Part shown: positions 46,252 to 58,700 of the stretch, in pieces
Position numbering within the stretch: the first letter of the stretch is position 1
Layout of the letters: each line of letters begins with the position of its first letter
NCBI GenBank assembly: GCA_015183035.1
Contig: JACZZP010000013.1
Coordinates: forward strand, 1,240,001 to 1,304,000
DNA length: 64,000 nucleotides
Reading direction: 5' to 3'
From: Meloidogyne chitwoodi
Lineage: Eukaryota; Nematoda; Chromadorea; Rhabditida; Meloidogynidae
Made by a program: the position numbers and the translations under genes
Notes under the pieces: model-generated
Seen by the model: the letters and a program-made list of their open reading frames with translations, nothing else
The model's database searches: none
Told to the model about the DNA's origin: nothing

Positions 46252-46942
46252 TTACTTAACATGCAGTGCATCTGCAATTACATCAACAGAAAGAATAAGA
46301 GTGTCAGCTTCCTCATCATACCAACCTTCTTCAGGATCCATAATTTCCTAATATGATCTGAGATAAAACACAATTATAAAAATTACCTCAAAAGTCATAA
46401 ATTGTGCAAAACCCCAATCATTCTCCTTCGCATTGAATACGTGACTTATTTTGCGAACATGATCGTTTTTTCCCGGCTTTTTGGTGAGAATTTTGAGTTT
46501 AGCAGAACCAGAGCAATTCCACGAGGGATCTAAAATTAAATAAGAATGTAACCTGAACATAGAACAATAAAAATTATCTAAATTTTGAATAAATTTTTAC
46601 TTCAATTGATATATGTATGACAAAAAGACAAAAACTAAAAACAAACCAGTATTTTCAGTATTACATTGCAAAAAGTAGCCAAGACATTTCTGCAAAGATC
46701 CATCTCCCTTTTTAGGAAGACTTCCCATTTCTCTCGACGTAGCTAAAATTTTCCATGGTAATCCGCGAATATAGACAGGGTCGCTCAGTCGACGAATTTT
46801 CGGTCCTTTATTAGCAAACTCACTAAACTTTTCGATTTTTAGAGTAATCTGTCCCTTTGACTTGTAGGGATCTAAAAGGGTCATTAAAATGCGTATTGTT
46901 TTAATAAGGTTAATATGTGTAAAAACCTTTGTCAAATTTCAT
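46252..46942 (-). CDS. Stand-alone USP7-type MATH-domain protein
   Basis: Four exons (46927-46942, about 46696-46871, 46387-46529 and 46252-46347) encode about 145 residues that are one MATH/TRAF domain of the kind at the N-terminus of the deubiquitinase USP7 (C. elegans MATH-33). Matching blocks are KIEKFSEFANKGPKIRRLSD, PVYIRGLPWKILATSRE, CLGYFLQCNTENTDPSWNC, VFNAKENDWGFAQFMTFEEI and DPEEGWYDEEADTL. In USP7 the catalytic core follows directly; here the frame ends in VK-stop. The stop overlaps a strong donor (AA|GTAAGT), so a longer splice form is possible, adding about 24 residues to a second stop. No protease domain is seen. It could compete with USP7 for MATH ligands or be a truncated duplicate. 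Confidence 0.8.
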
Positions 46943-47200
46943 GATATATGACGTTGATGCTGACTACTTGGTGCTGCTAATATTGATTGTTTTTAGAATG
47001 ACCGTTCTTAGGAAATATAGACTCAACATAATTTCCTATTATTTTACTCAAAACTTTCGTTCCAAAATTATATATTGAATATTTGTATAGTAAAAGAGAC
47101 CGTATTTTAAATTCCATAGAGAGGGATCCGTAGCGTCAAACTTTTTTCCGCGGAGATATATATTCAGAGAGATACTTTAAAGAAGTATAACTTAGTCTAA

Positions 47201-48274
47201 CAAAGGGAGGGTCCCCAGGTGTCCGCGGGATTTCGGGATGAAACTTGGTGGGTAGATAGATTATACCCTACTTTTATTGTGAAATTTTCACCGTTTTTGC
47301 TAAGGGACATCTGGGACCGAGTTATGGGACCCGAAAGTTTTCTTTTCCACATATAAGCATTTTATTTCTTCTATAAATAAGTCTCTCGTTGGCGCAGTGT
47401 TACTGCTGCCGCCTATGATTTTTTCCCCTGGGTTCGAATCCTTTTCGTGGAAAATAATTTATTTAATTTTCAATTTGCAAAAGAAATTAAAAAAATATAT
47501 TAAAAATATTTTATTATTAAATAAAATCTAGGAAGGGTTAAAAAATAAAATTTTTTTACAAATGTTTTAAATTAATAAAAATAAAAATTATTAAAAAAGA
47601 ATTTATTTATTTTTAAAAGTTGTTTTAAAAATTAAAGAAAAAATATTTATTTTATTTTTATATTAATTAATTAATATTTATTGTAAATTAAAATAAATTT
47701 AAAAAATAAATTATAACTTACATATTTTTACAAATATATTAAAAGGACACATTCTTATTTTTGGTCTAGGTCTTTTTTATTTTTAACATTTTGTCAGGAA
47801 TCCTTAGTTTTGTTACTTATATTAAAACAAAAGAAATTTAAAAATAAATACCTTTTTAATTAAATTAAATATTTATTAAAATTGTATAAAAATTTTTATT
47901 AATTTAAAACATTTGTAAAAAAATTTTTATTTTTTAACCCTTCCTAGATTTTATTTAATAATAAAATATTTTTAATATATTTTTTTAATTTCTTTTGCAA
48001 ATTGAAAATTAAATAAATTATTTTCCACGAAAAGGATTCGAACCCAGGGGAAAAAATCATAGGCGGCAGCAGTAACACTGCGCCAACGAGAGACTTATTT
48101 ATAGAAGAAATAAAATGCTTATATGTGGAAAAGAAAACTTTCGGGTCCCATAACTCGGTCCCAGATGTCCCTTAGCAAAAACGGTGAAAATTTCACAATA
48201 AAAGTAGGGTATAATCTATCTACCCACCAAGTTTCAACCCTAAGTCCCGCGGACACCTGGGGACCCTTCCTTTG
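47201..48274. mobile_element. Large palindromic (foldback) element with tRNA-like arms
   Basis: A 1.07-kb near-perfect inverted repeat: arms of about 385 bp (47201-47586 and 47889-48274) around a 300-bp AT-rich centre. Ends start CAAAGG and carry GTCCCCAGGTGTCCGCGGGA. The trinucleotide TAA flanks both ends (47198-47200 and 48275-48277), the 3-bp duplication typical of PIF/Harbinger-type elements. Each arm holds a tRNA-like segment (47391-47462 and its mirror near 48015-48085) with a polymerase III A box (TGGCGCAGTG) and a perfect B box (GGTTCGAATCC), but the acceptor and T stems pair poorly. There is no coding capacity. Arms differ by only a few bases, so it is young or conserved by conversion. 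Confidence 0.8.
47391..47462 (+). other. tRNA-like (SINE-type) segment in palindrome arm
   Basis: The A box TGGCGCAGTG and B box GGTTCGAATCC are spaced as in a tRNA, but acceptor, anticodon and T stems are weak, so I do not call a functional tRNA. The mirror copy in the other arm (about 48015-48085) is nearly identical on the minus strand. It may be a tRNA-derived SINE captured by the foldback element. Confidence 0.6.
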
Positions 48275-48461
48275 TAAGGATCATAACAATCTAATCTTTT
48301 GCTATTTTCTAAGATGAGTTCGGCTCTTTAATTTTTAAAAATTTTAAATAATTTTTATTTCCTAAATTAAATTTTTTAGACAATTATTAAGGCAGAAATA
48401 TATAAATGAAAAAAATGAGATTATTATTATTTATATTGCAAGTTTTGATAAACTTGATTGC

Positions 48462-50708
48462 CTAGACTGGATGTTTTTGTGGATTTATTTCTGTTGCCAA
48501 TAAATGCCTTGTAGATTCATGTTCTCCAATATCAATTAAATTGTACATTGCCAATGTTAAATAACTAATAATAATTGATAATTAAAAATTATTTTTATAA
48601 AAAAAAACCTTGCTGGCAGTTCTCCTATATTTAACGAAATCTAAAAATATTAATTAAAAAAAAATATTTTTTTAAATAAAATTCATACTTGATGTAAAAT
48701 GAACACTCCATCAGGGCCCAATGTACGAATAACTTAATAGGATAAAATATTAGACATTTACTAAGTTTTAATAAAATAAAAAATATTTATTAATTACATC
48801 TTTCCAAATTAAATGCGGCCCCAGAATGTAAAGTCAGAAATGCTTGAAGTCGAAAACGTGAAGCTGAAGGAAAGAAAAGAGCTAAACAAATACAAATAAT
48901 TAAATTAAATTAAAAAAATAAAATTAAAGTTTAATCATACATTTAGACCAATTGAAGAAATTTGCCCAACTGCAAAAACAAACAAATAAATACCAAAACC
49001 AAAGAAAAATAAATAGTTTCTCATAGTAAATATTTAATGTTAAAACACACATTACTGTTTCAACCTATAATATTTAAAATTATTAAAGAAAATTATTTTA
49101 AATACCCATCTAAGAAAGGGGGAGACCATAATATAACTTTTTAAATAAATAACCTGTACAGAAGCAGGTTTTCTTTTTGTAAAATCACAATGTGTTATTC
49201 TTGGAAAATGACCTGTTTCCTTTATAAAAAATATTTAATTATTAAAAATAATTTTCTTTTTGTTTTATTTTCTTACTTGCCAATCTAATCCATTAATTAA
49301 ATCTACAAGAATTGAAGTTCCTCTCAATGAATACATTGGAGAACCTACTAAAGCATTTAACCACATAAACATTATACTTGCATTTACAGCTTGTATTAAA
49401 GTATAAATAACATAATAAAGAGCTAATTGGCCACGATTACGTCGACGTGAAAGGCGAATTCCATCCCAAAGGTATGGAGCTGCTTGACATTCAAAAGTAT
49501 CCACTCGAGCTTCAAAAAATAAATTTAATTTAATTTTTTATATTCCATCAAAATGTGGTATTTCTCTCCCAAATTTAATGTATTAATTGGAAATCTCAGC
49601 ATGTTATTAGAATTAAAATAAGTTGGTGGAGAGGAAGGGGCAAGGGAGGCTTTAGAAAAAAATTAATTTAAAAAAACTTTGAAAGTTAGATGTTCTAATT
49701 TGGTTCCAAAGATGATCAACATATTGGACACTAGCCTATAATAATAAATAAATTTGTACTTCTTTTTTTTTTTAATTATTTACCAAAATGTTTTATAAAT
49801 AATTATATGTAAAAAAAGGATTAATAAAAAAAAGAAAATGTTAATAAATAATCTTAATTCTCTTAATCTTTCTTAAAAAATAATATTTAGAAAAAAGACA
49901 ATGTAAATAAATAAAATTAAATATATTTCTTTTTTAAAATAAATAAATAAATATAATTATTTTAAATAAACATACAGCCAAATCATAACCAGAAAATTGT
50001 GCCATTGAACGCCAAATAAAACGAGGAATATAAAAGAAGAGAGCATGGGCAGCTAATACATAAGGAACCTAAAATAAATAAATATTTTATTTAATAAATA
50101 ATTATTTTAATTAAGAAATAATTTTAAAAAATCTTTGATTTTATTTAAAAATTAAAAAATAATAATAAAGGATTATAAGGGAATAACTCTTTTATTAATT
50201 TTACTTTTCTCATAAATATCTATCTGTACGGTTATTTTTAAAATAAAATACCCATTGATAATAGTCAATGAACACTCTCTGTCTAGTTTCTTTATCATAA
50301 TCCAAAGGTTCAATAAGATGTGCCCAATATGTTCCTTTTTTAATTAAAATTAAGAATTTAAATAAATTATCTATACCATGAACAAAACAATATTGATCAA
50401 CAAATTCTGCCCATATTTTTGGAAATTCTGCAGGAATCCAACAACTTAATTAAAATAATATTTAAAATAAATAAAAAAATATTTACGTTATAGGATCACC
50501 CCAAAAATGTGTTGTTAAAAGAAGACCAGCAGAAAGACCCAAAATTGTAACTGTTACACGAGAATTAAGTCGACCAGCCTTTTTTTTAAAATATTTAAAA
50601 TTATTTAAAAAAATTCTTTTTTTTTCTTACAAAATCTCCTTTTGGTTGTGTAAATAATTTGCCTATAAGGTTGTTTATGCTGTTTATTGCTCCTAATTGT
50701 GAACTCAT
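48462..50708 (-). CDS. Innexin (gap-junction subunit)
   Basis: Four-helix membrane protein that forms invertebrate gap junctions. The start MSSQLGAINSINNLIGKLF is the usual N-terminal cytosolic helix region. The first extracellular loop has CWIPAEFPKIW and VDQYCFVHGTYW; the innexin signature YYQW follows, split by an intron, then VPYVLAAHALFFYIPRFIW. After the intracellular loop (YLWDGIRLSRRRNRG) come the third helix, then ITHCDF in the second loop, the NIYYEKLFIFLWFWYLF stretch of the fourth helix, and the tail. About 11 short exons splice in frame to roughly 370-380 residues. The second loop seems short but keeps its cysteines. I cannot assign it to a particular C. elegans inx/unc gene. Confidence 0.92.
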
Positions 50709-52788
50709 CTTTTTCCAATTTTTGATAATACTTTTTAAGTAATTAAATATTATTAATTAAAAGCTGGTTTTTTAATTTAAATAAATATTTATTATTATTA
50801 AATATTATTTCAAATTTTACCAAAATTATTTTTCTTCTTTTTTTTTTTTGTAATTTTTAAATAATAGTTTAAGAATATATAATTTTATTTATTTATTTTG
50901 TTGTTTTTAGTAAATTTATTTGATCTCATTTAAATACAAAAATGAGAAAATAAAAAAGAAAATAAAAACCTTTATTTTTATAAAAATGATCCAACTAACT
51001 AACCTTTTTTCTATTTAATTTGTAAATACACGTTGTGGATTTTTTTCACTTTTTGTATTCTGCTTCTTCTTTGTTTTTGCATCAACAGACGTCCACAAAG
51101 TTTGCACCGTTTTTTACTTAAGTCAAGAATAGGGAAAAGAAGAAGAGAAGAGATGAGAAGTTATTGGCGCTAGTTCTGCGCACCCACTCACTCATTTCTT
51201 TTTATTCTTTTTATTTTTTTAAATGAGTTGTAAGATTTTACTTTGTTTCTTTTTATTCTTTAAAGTTTTTTATCCTTTTTTAATCACTTTTTTTAAATAA
51301 ATTTAAATAATTAAATTAAAAATAAAATATATATTTATTAAATGGAAATCAACTTAACCAAAAATTTTAAATTTTTTTAAAGAGTAATTTAAAATATTAA
51401 TATACAAGAATTATTTTATAAATAAATTTAAAATTTACAAAATTTAATTAATGCTATTACACTTTTTTAATATTTTAATTAATTAAATTATTTTTAATTA
51501 AAAATCTCTCAATTTTCTTTTCAAGTACTCTATAAATTTAAAAGACAATACAATTAATTGAGAATTGTTATAAAAATATTCTTTTTTTAATTTTTAACAT
51601 CAAAATATAATTCACACAAATAAAACAAACAAAAATAAATAAATAAATAAATAAATATATGTACTTTTATTATTTAAAAATAAATAAAATACCTAATTAT
51701 TCCCCTTTTTACTTTTTATAAAAATTAAATGATTCAAGAAAAACTTTTATTTTATTTTTTCTTTTGTATTTAATAAAGCTTTAAGTTACACACAATGCCT
51801 GTATTTTTATAAAAAATAAAATAATAAAAAAAGTTTTATATTTCTAGAATATTTTATTTTAAAAATAAAATAAAAGAAATCTGATCTAAAAATTGGAAGA
51901 AATAAAAATAAATAAAAATTAATTAATTAATTCTTAATTTTATAATAAAATTTTAATTTTTAATTAAAAAACTTTAAAAAATATTTATAATCAATTTTAT
52001 AGCAAAAATTAAATTTATTTTTTCTAATTAATTAAAAAGCATAAATATATTTAAAAAAATAATAATAAAACAATAAAAAAATATTATTAAAAAATAGAGC
52101 TCGTTCTACAATGTTTTTTAGGAATGTTTTATTTAAAAAATTACAAAATAATAAAATGACTTAGCGCATAAATTATAAATTGCAAATATTATTTAAGGAA
52201 TGCAAATATATTATTTATAATTAATTATATGAGAATTATTAGTAGTAAATTAAAAAAAAAAAGAAAATATAGGAAGAAAAAGAAAAGTATTTTTTGGGAA
52301 GAAATTTAAAAAATAGAAGAGTAAATAAAAACAAAAGGTGGAAAAGAGAAAAAAATTTTTATAAAAAATGCCAAAATTTTAAAAAGAAAAAAGAAGTGTT
52401 TTTTAATTGGAAAAAAAGCTGAGAGTAAAGTAAAAGCGATCGAGCATTTAAAAAGAAAAAGGCAAAAACTAAAAAAAAATAATTATATAATGGCAAAATA
52501 GTAAAATACCGGACAGTTTTATATATTTCTTTTAAAAAAATAAAATTAAAAAATAATAATAAATCAATTCAAATTTCAAATTTTAAAAGAAATATATTTT
52601 TGTTTTTTAAATTAATTTTTATGTCTAAAATAAAAAGCAAATTTTTAATAGACAAAATATATATTTATAGATTATTAAATTTCTGAAAATAGTTTTATTC
52701 AAAAATAAATTTTTAAAATTTTAAAGCAATCCAATACCTTTTAATATATAATTTGTCTATTAATAATTAAAAAGTACTTTTATTAGTA
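50709..52788. other. Long AT-rich intergenic region
   Basis: About 2 kb between the innexin start and the stop of the giant acidic gene. A purine-rich patch at 51120-51165 and an AAAT microsatellite at about 51632-51657 are the only visible structure. No supported gene. Confidence 0.5.
51632..51657. repeat. AAAT microsatellite
   Basis: About six tandem AAAT units. Similar shorter tracts occur throughout the window, for example 1724-1743 and 2789-2811. Confidence 0.8.
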
Positions 52789-55700
52789 CTATTTATTACC
52801 TCTTTGAACAATTGTTTTTAAAAGTGTTATATTTCCTTCATTATCTTTTAATTCTAATTCATTAATTCTTCCACTTTCAAGAATTGCTTTTATTTGTTGT
52901 TCATCCTTTTTTTAATTATTTTAATTATTTATTTTAATTTAAAAAAATTACCTCAGTGCCAGCAAAACGAACACGACTATAAATTGGGTTACGAACTTTA
53001 GTTATTGCTGTTCTGTAAAATTTAATATTATTAAGTACATATATTTTTTTAAAATAAATTCTTTATGTAACTGATTTCTCTTTTTTAATTATTATTTTTT
53101 AAATAAATATTTCCTAAGTATTATTAGAACGTTTGCCTTTTTCTAATTATAAAATATATTTATTTATTTTTTAAATAATAAAAATACCTAACAATCCTTT
53201 CTTCACTTCCATCAATTGAATTAACACTAACAGTCTCAAAAATAGTTTTTTCAGAATTATCATCATCATCTTCTTCTTCATTTACTCCAACAGAAGAAGA
53301 AACAATATTATTATTATCTCCTCCAACTCCTCCACCACCAAAAATAAAATCTTTTTTTTCTAAAGATGAAGAAGAAGGAATATTTTGTTTTTTAATTTCT
53401 TTTTCTTCTTTTTTTAATTCTTCAGTTATTTTTGATTCAATTATTTTTTCTTCTTTAGATAAATTTTCTAATAATTTTTCTGAAATTTCTGGAGATTGTT
53501 GTTGAGCAATAATATCAATTTGTTGAGCTAAAAATAAATTAATAAATTAAATGTATAAAGTACCACTAGAATCATAACCAGAACTAATCATCATTAATTC
53601 ATTATTATTATTTTCTTTTTTTAATTCTTTTCCTAAATAATCTCTTTCTTCTTCTTCTTCTTCTTCTCCACTTATTTCATAGCTTTCTCCTTCTTCATCT
53701 CCTTCTTCTTCTCTAATATCACTTAACATCATAATATCTTCACAAGTAATACCTTCGTGTATTATTCCACGTTCTAATTGTTCAAATTCATTGAGTGAAT
53801 CATCTAAATAATTTAAATTAAAAAATAAATTATTTAAAAATTATTTACTTGATCCTCTAGTATTAATTCCTTCTCCTTTTGTTGGTGAATGTTGTTGCTT
53901 TTTTATTATTTTTCCAGCTTCAGGAGAATGATGAGGACTTGAAGATATTAAAATTTTTCCTTCTCTTCCTTCAATTATTTCTTGTTCAATTCTTTCAAAT
54001 TCTGATAAACTTCCATTTGTTGATCCATGGGCAGATGTGTTAGAACTTCGTCTACGTCTCTTTTCTGCTGGTGAAGCTTCAAGAGAACCTCCAATTCGAT
54101 GTTGAGGTTCTTCTATTGGTCCTTCTGTTATTTCAACATTCATCTTTTTTTAAATAATAAATTCTATTTATAATTAATTAAATTAATATAAGGATATTCT
54201 CTTATAATAAGGCCCTTAACAGACCAATCCATCTATACATATATTTAAAATAATTTTAAATTAACCTCTTTTTTTCCAAAAGAAGAATGCCAATTATCAT
54301 CATCAAAAGTTTTCTCTTCTTTTTCATGTAATTTAACTTCTTCCAAACTTTTTGAATGTACAATCATTAAATCTGAACTACCAATTATATTATCATGTTT
54401 TTCAGGAATTGAAAGAGATGATATAAAATAATTATTATCTTCATCATCTTCACCTTCTTTATGTGTAGATAATACAAGTAAATCATCAACAGGCATTTTA
54501 ACTTTAAAAAAATATTTTAATGTTATTATATAATAATTTAAATATATTCTCTATAATTCTAGTTATGAATAAATATAAATTAAAAAAAGAAAAGAAAACT
54601 AACCATCACTTAAAAGCATAGATTCTTCTTCATCTTTTTCTTGTCTAACTTCTTCAATTTGTTTTTCTTCTTCATCTTCCAAATCTTCTTTTTGCTCTTC
54701 TTTTTCTAAATTATCTACTACTTTTCCAGTTTGTGGGGGAGTTGCAGCAATTGGTGGTGGAAGTGGTGATTTTGGTCTTCGGGGTGTTCCTGAAGGTAAA
54801 AGAAGTGAAGAAGATGAAGGATTTAAATAATTATTATTATTATCTTCTTGTTTTCTTTCTATTTCATTATTTTTAAATAATTCTGAAGGGCTTTGTTGTT
54901 GACTTTGTTCTTCACTAAATTCTTCATCACCATCACCATAATATAATTCAGGAGAATCTTTGGCTTCTCCTTCATTGCCACATTTCTCTTCTTCTTCTAT
55001 TGTCAAAAATGATATTTCTTCATCCTCCTCTTCTGATCCAGAGGATTTTTTAAATTCAGAAATATTTATTTCTTCTTCTCCTTTTACAAATATTTCCCTT
55101 TCTTCTTCTTTTTGTTCCTTATCCTCTACAATATAATTATCATGATGTAGAATTAAACTATCTTCAAATGCTTTTTTAATAGCATCATCAACTAATTCTT
55201 CTGCTTGTTTAATCATTTCCAATTCTTCATAATTACTAATATTATTTTGTTCTTCTTTAACACTTCCTTCAATTGTTTGAGTCAATTTCTCCCTTTCATC
55301 ATCTACTTCTTCCATCAATTTCTTCCATTCATCTCTTTCTTCACTTTCATCTTCCTTTCCTTTCATTGTAAAATATTCTTCTTCTGTCAAGTCTTCGTCT
55401 CCAAATTTATTCTTTTCATCAATTTCTTCATCTTCCTTCATTTTTACCTTAATCTCCTCGTTCACATTTATTATTTCATCATTTTCCTCTTCTACCTTCT
55501 CTTCTTCAATTAATATTTCAGCATTATCCTGCTCTTCTTCTTCTTCCTCTTTTAATTGAATATCATGATGTTCATTATATTCTTCCTTAAATATTTCCTC
55601 TTCTTTTTCTTTTTTCTCTTCACTCAATTCTTTAATATCTTCATTATTATCATCTTTATAATTATAAAACATTTTTTGATTATCAATTTGTTCAATTTCC

Positions 55701-58700
55701 TTTTCTTTCATAAAAGGTTCTTCTTCATTTATTTTTCCTTCATCAACATTTTCCACTAGAATAGAAGGTGAGGGCATTTCCTTCCTTTTATTATCATATT
55801 GAATATTTTCTTCTTGTTTTTGCTTTTCTTCTTCAAATTCACTTTCTTTATCTTCAATTATATATTCTTTTTTTTCTTTTATTTTATCTTCTTCATAAAA
55901 CATTTTTTCAGTAATTTGTTCTGTTGGACTACTTAATTGTTTTTGTTCAGTTAAATCATTGCTTTTTATTTCTGAATCTACTTCCTTTTGATGTTCTTCA
56001 TCTTCCTTTTCTAATATTTCCTCTTTATCCTCTTTTAAAATCTCTTCTTCTGAGATTTTCTTATTTATTTCTTCATTATTAACAATTATTTTTTCAAATT
56101 CTTCAGATGTTCTTTCTTCATTACATTTTTCTTGTTCCAAATCTCTTTCATAAATATTCTCTTCCTTTTCTTCTTCAAATGTTTTTTCATCAATAATTAT
56201 ATTAAATTCATCTTTCAATTCTTCAGGAACATTTTCAATAACTTTTTTAGAAGAATTATTATCCTCAATATTTATTAATTCCTCTTCAAAAGTTTTATTT
56301 TCATCCTCTTTTTCTTTATCATCAAAACTACTAACTAAATATTCTTCTTTTTCAACAAATTCTTCATTACTACTACTATCTTTATCTTCAATTTCATCAG
56401 ATATTTCCTTTATTTCTTCTGAAAATAATATTTTCTCTTTATTATGTTCATCAATTTTAGTCATTTCTTTAAATTTTACAGAAGGTACTTCTTCCTCTTT
56501 ATATTCTTTTATCTGTTCTACTTCCTTATCTTCAATATCTTTATAATCCTTTTCTTTAATTATCACTGATTCTTCTGCATTAATTATTTTATCTGACATT
56601 TCTTCAATGTTTATTTTCTCTTCAGACATTTTTTCCTTTATAATTAAATTTCCTTCTTTATCAGTCAATTTCTCTTCTTTCATAAATTTCTCTTCTTCAG
56701 ACTTTTCTTCTTCTAAGCTTAGTCTTTTCTTTATTTTTTCTTCTTCAATTTTTTCTTCAAATTCTTCTAAATCTTTTTCAACAATTTTATATTCTTCCTC
56801 ACTAGTTTCCTCTTTTTCTTTTAATTCTTCATTTGTTTTTTCACCAATTACTGCTGTAATATTTAATTGTTTTTCTTCTTCATTTTCTTCAATTGTCTTC
56901 TCCTCTTCTTTAAATTTCTCTTTTAATTCATCTTTTGTTATTTCCTCTTCACTAATTGTTCCTTCAAATTCTTCAGACATTTTCTTCTCTATAATTTTTC
57001 CTTCTTTAAATATTTTTTGTTCTTCTTCCTTCCTTTCTCTATCAACAATTGTTCCTTCAAATTCTTCAGACAACTTTCTCTCAATTTCTATCTCAGATTT
57101 CTCCATTTCATAATCATCATTAGGAAATTCTTTTTCTTCTAAACCTACAATTTGAGACAATTCTCTTTTTTCTTCTAAATCTAAAATTTTTTCTTCAGAT
57201 TCAGGAGTTTCCATTTTAATTTCATATAACTCATTCCTTTCTTCTTTCTGGCCAATTTTTTCTTCCTTTTCTTCGATTACTATTTCTGATAATTCTTTTT
57301 GTTCTTTTACAACAATTTGTTTTTCTAATTCTTCTTCTTCCTTTCTCACCTCTTCTTCCCTCTCTTTTTCTTCAAAAATTAACTTCTTATATTCTTCAGG
57401 GGTTTTATCTTCATAAAATTCTTCCTTTTGCTCAATTTCCTTAACAATTCTTTCTTCAATTTCTTCAGGTAATTTCTCTTTGATTTTTATCTCATGTGAA
57501 GTTTCTTCTTTTTGACCAATTCTTTTTTCAAATTTTTCAAATGTTTTTTCTTCCTCTATTTTAAAACTTTGCTTCATTTCTTCTTCTTTAAATTCATTGA
57601 GTTCTTTCTCTTCCAATATTATCGAGGATTCTTCTTTTGTCTTTTCCTCTTTGGCAATTTTTTCAGAAGATAATTTATCTTCCATAATTAAATTTTCTTG
57701 TTCTTCGAATTCTTTATTTTCTTCTAATTCACCTTCCTCACTATTATTCTTTTCAAAGGGAACTTCAGAATTATTAAAATTCATCTCTTCTTTTATTAAT
57801 TCTTCTTCTTCTTTAAATTTTTCAATAATTTCATATTCTTCTTCAACTGGAGGAGGAGTAATTTCAATAATTGGTGAAGGGGAAGGGTATGAATGAATTG
57901 GTGAACTAAGAGAAGAAGGGGAATAACGTTCATCTAAACTTTTCCATCTAGCTGCACTCATTGTAGGGGTTTGGATTCCCTGACAATTTTTATATAATTT
58001 AAAAAAACTTATTTAATTTTATTTAAATAAAAAATTGAGAGAGATAAATAATTATCTTCTCTCTAAAATTTCCTTTTATATACCAATATCTCACAACTTT
58101 AAAAATATTTATTTATTTACCTCTTCTCCTTGTAATGATAATGCCCTATCCATTATAGGTGTAATATCCACTGCTTCTTCAATTAAAACTTCTGGTCTAA
58201 GTATAACAGTATGAGTACTAATATTTTAATAAATTAATTTAAAAAATATATAATAATTATTAAAATTACCTAGATTGTTCATCATTTTCTTCTTCATCTT
58301 TTTCTTCTTCAATTAATTTTTTTCTTTCATCTTTATCTTCAATAATTATTTTTTGTTTTTCATTTTTATTATTAACTTCTTTTAATTTATCTTCATCTAA
58401 TTTATTTATTTTTTTCCACCAAGGTTTTGTTTCAATTATTTCTTCTTCTTTTTCTTCTTCTTTTGGCCAGAGAAGTTCTTTTCTTTCTTCAAAAACTTGA
58501 TTTTCATTAACAAAACTTTCTTTTGGTACTTGATTAAGCCAAACAGTTGAATTAATTTCTTTTGATTTTATAATTGATTGTTCATTAATTACTTAATTTA
58601 ATAAAATTATTTAAATAAAAGAAATGACGATATATCAATCTCTGGCCAATTAATTAATTTTATTTTAGTGAAAGAATATAAAATAATTTACCAATTAATT

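Noticed and set aside
47391..47462. Functional tRNA gene in the palindrome
   Set aside because: A and B boxes are good, but the acceptor and T stems do not pair well, so I treat it as a tRNA-derived repeat.
48123..48317. Plus-strand 64-codon frame
   Set aside because: It lies within the palindrome arm and has no coding signature.
55205..57896. Plus-strand frames of up to 168 codons opposite the giant exon
   Set aside because: They are mirror images of Glu/Lys codons (Phe/Ser-rich) on the complementary strand, with no splice partners or domains.
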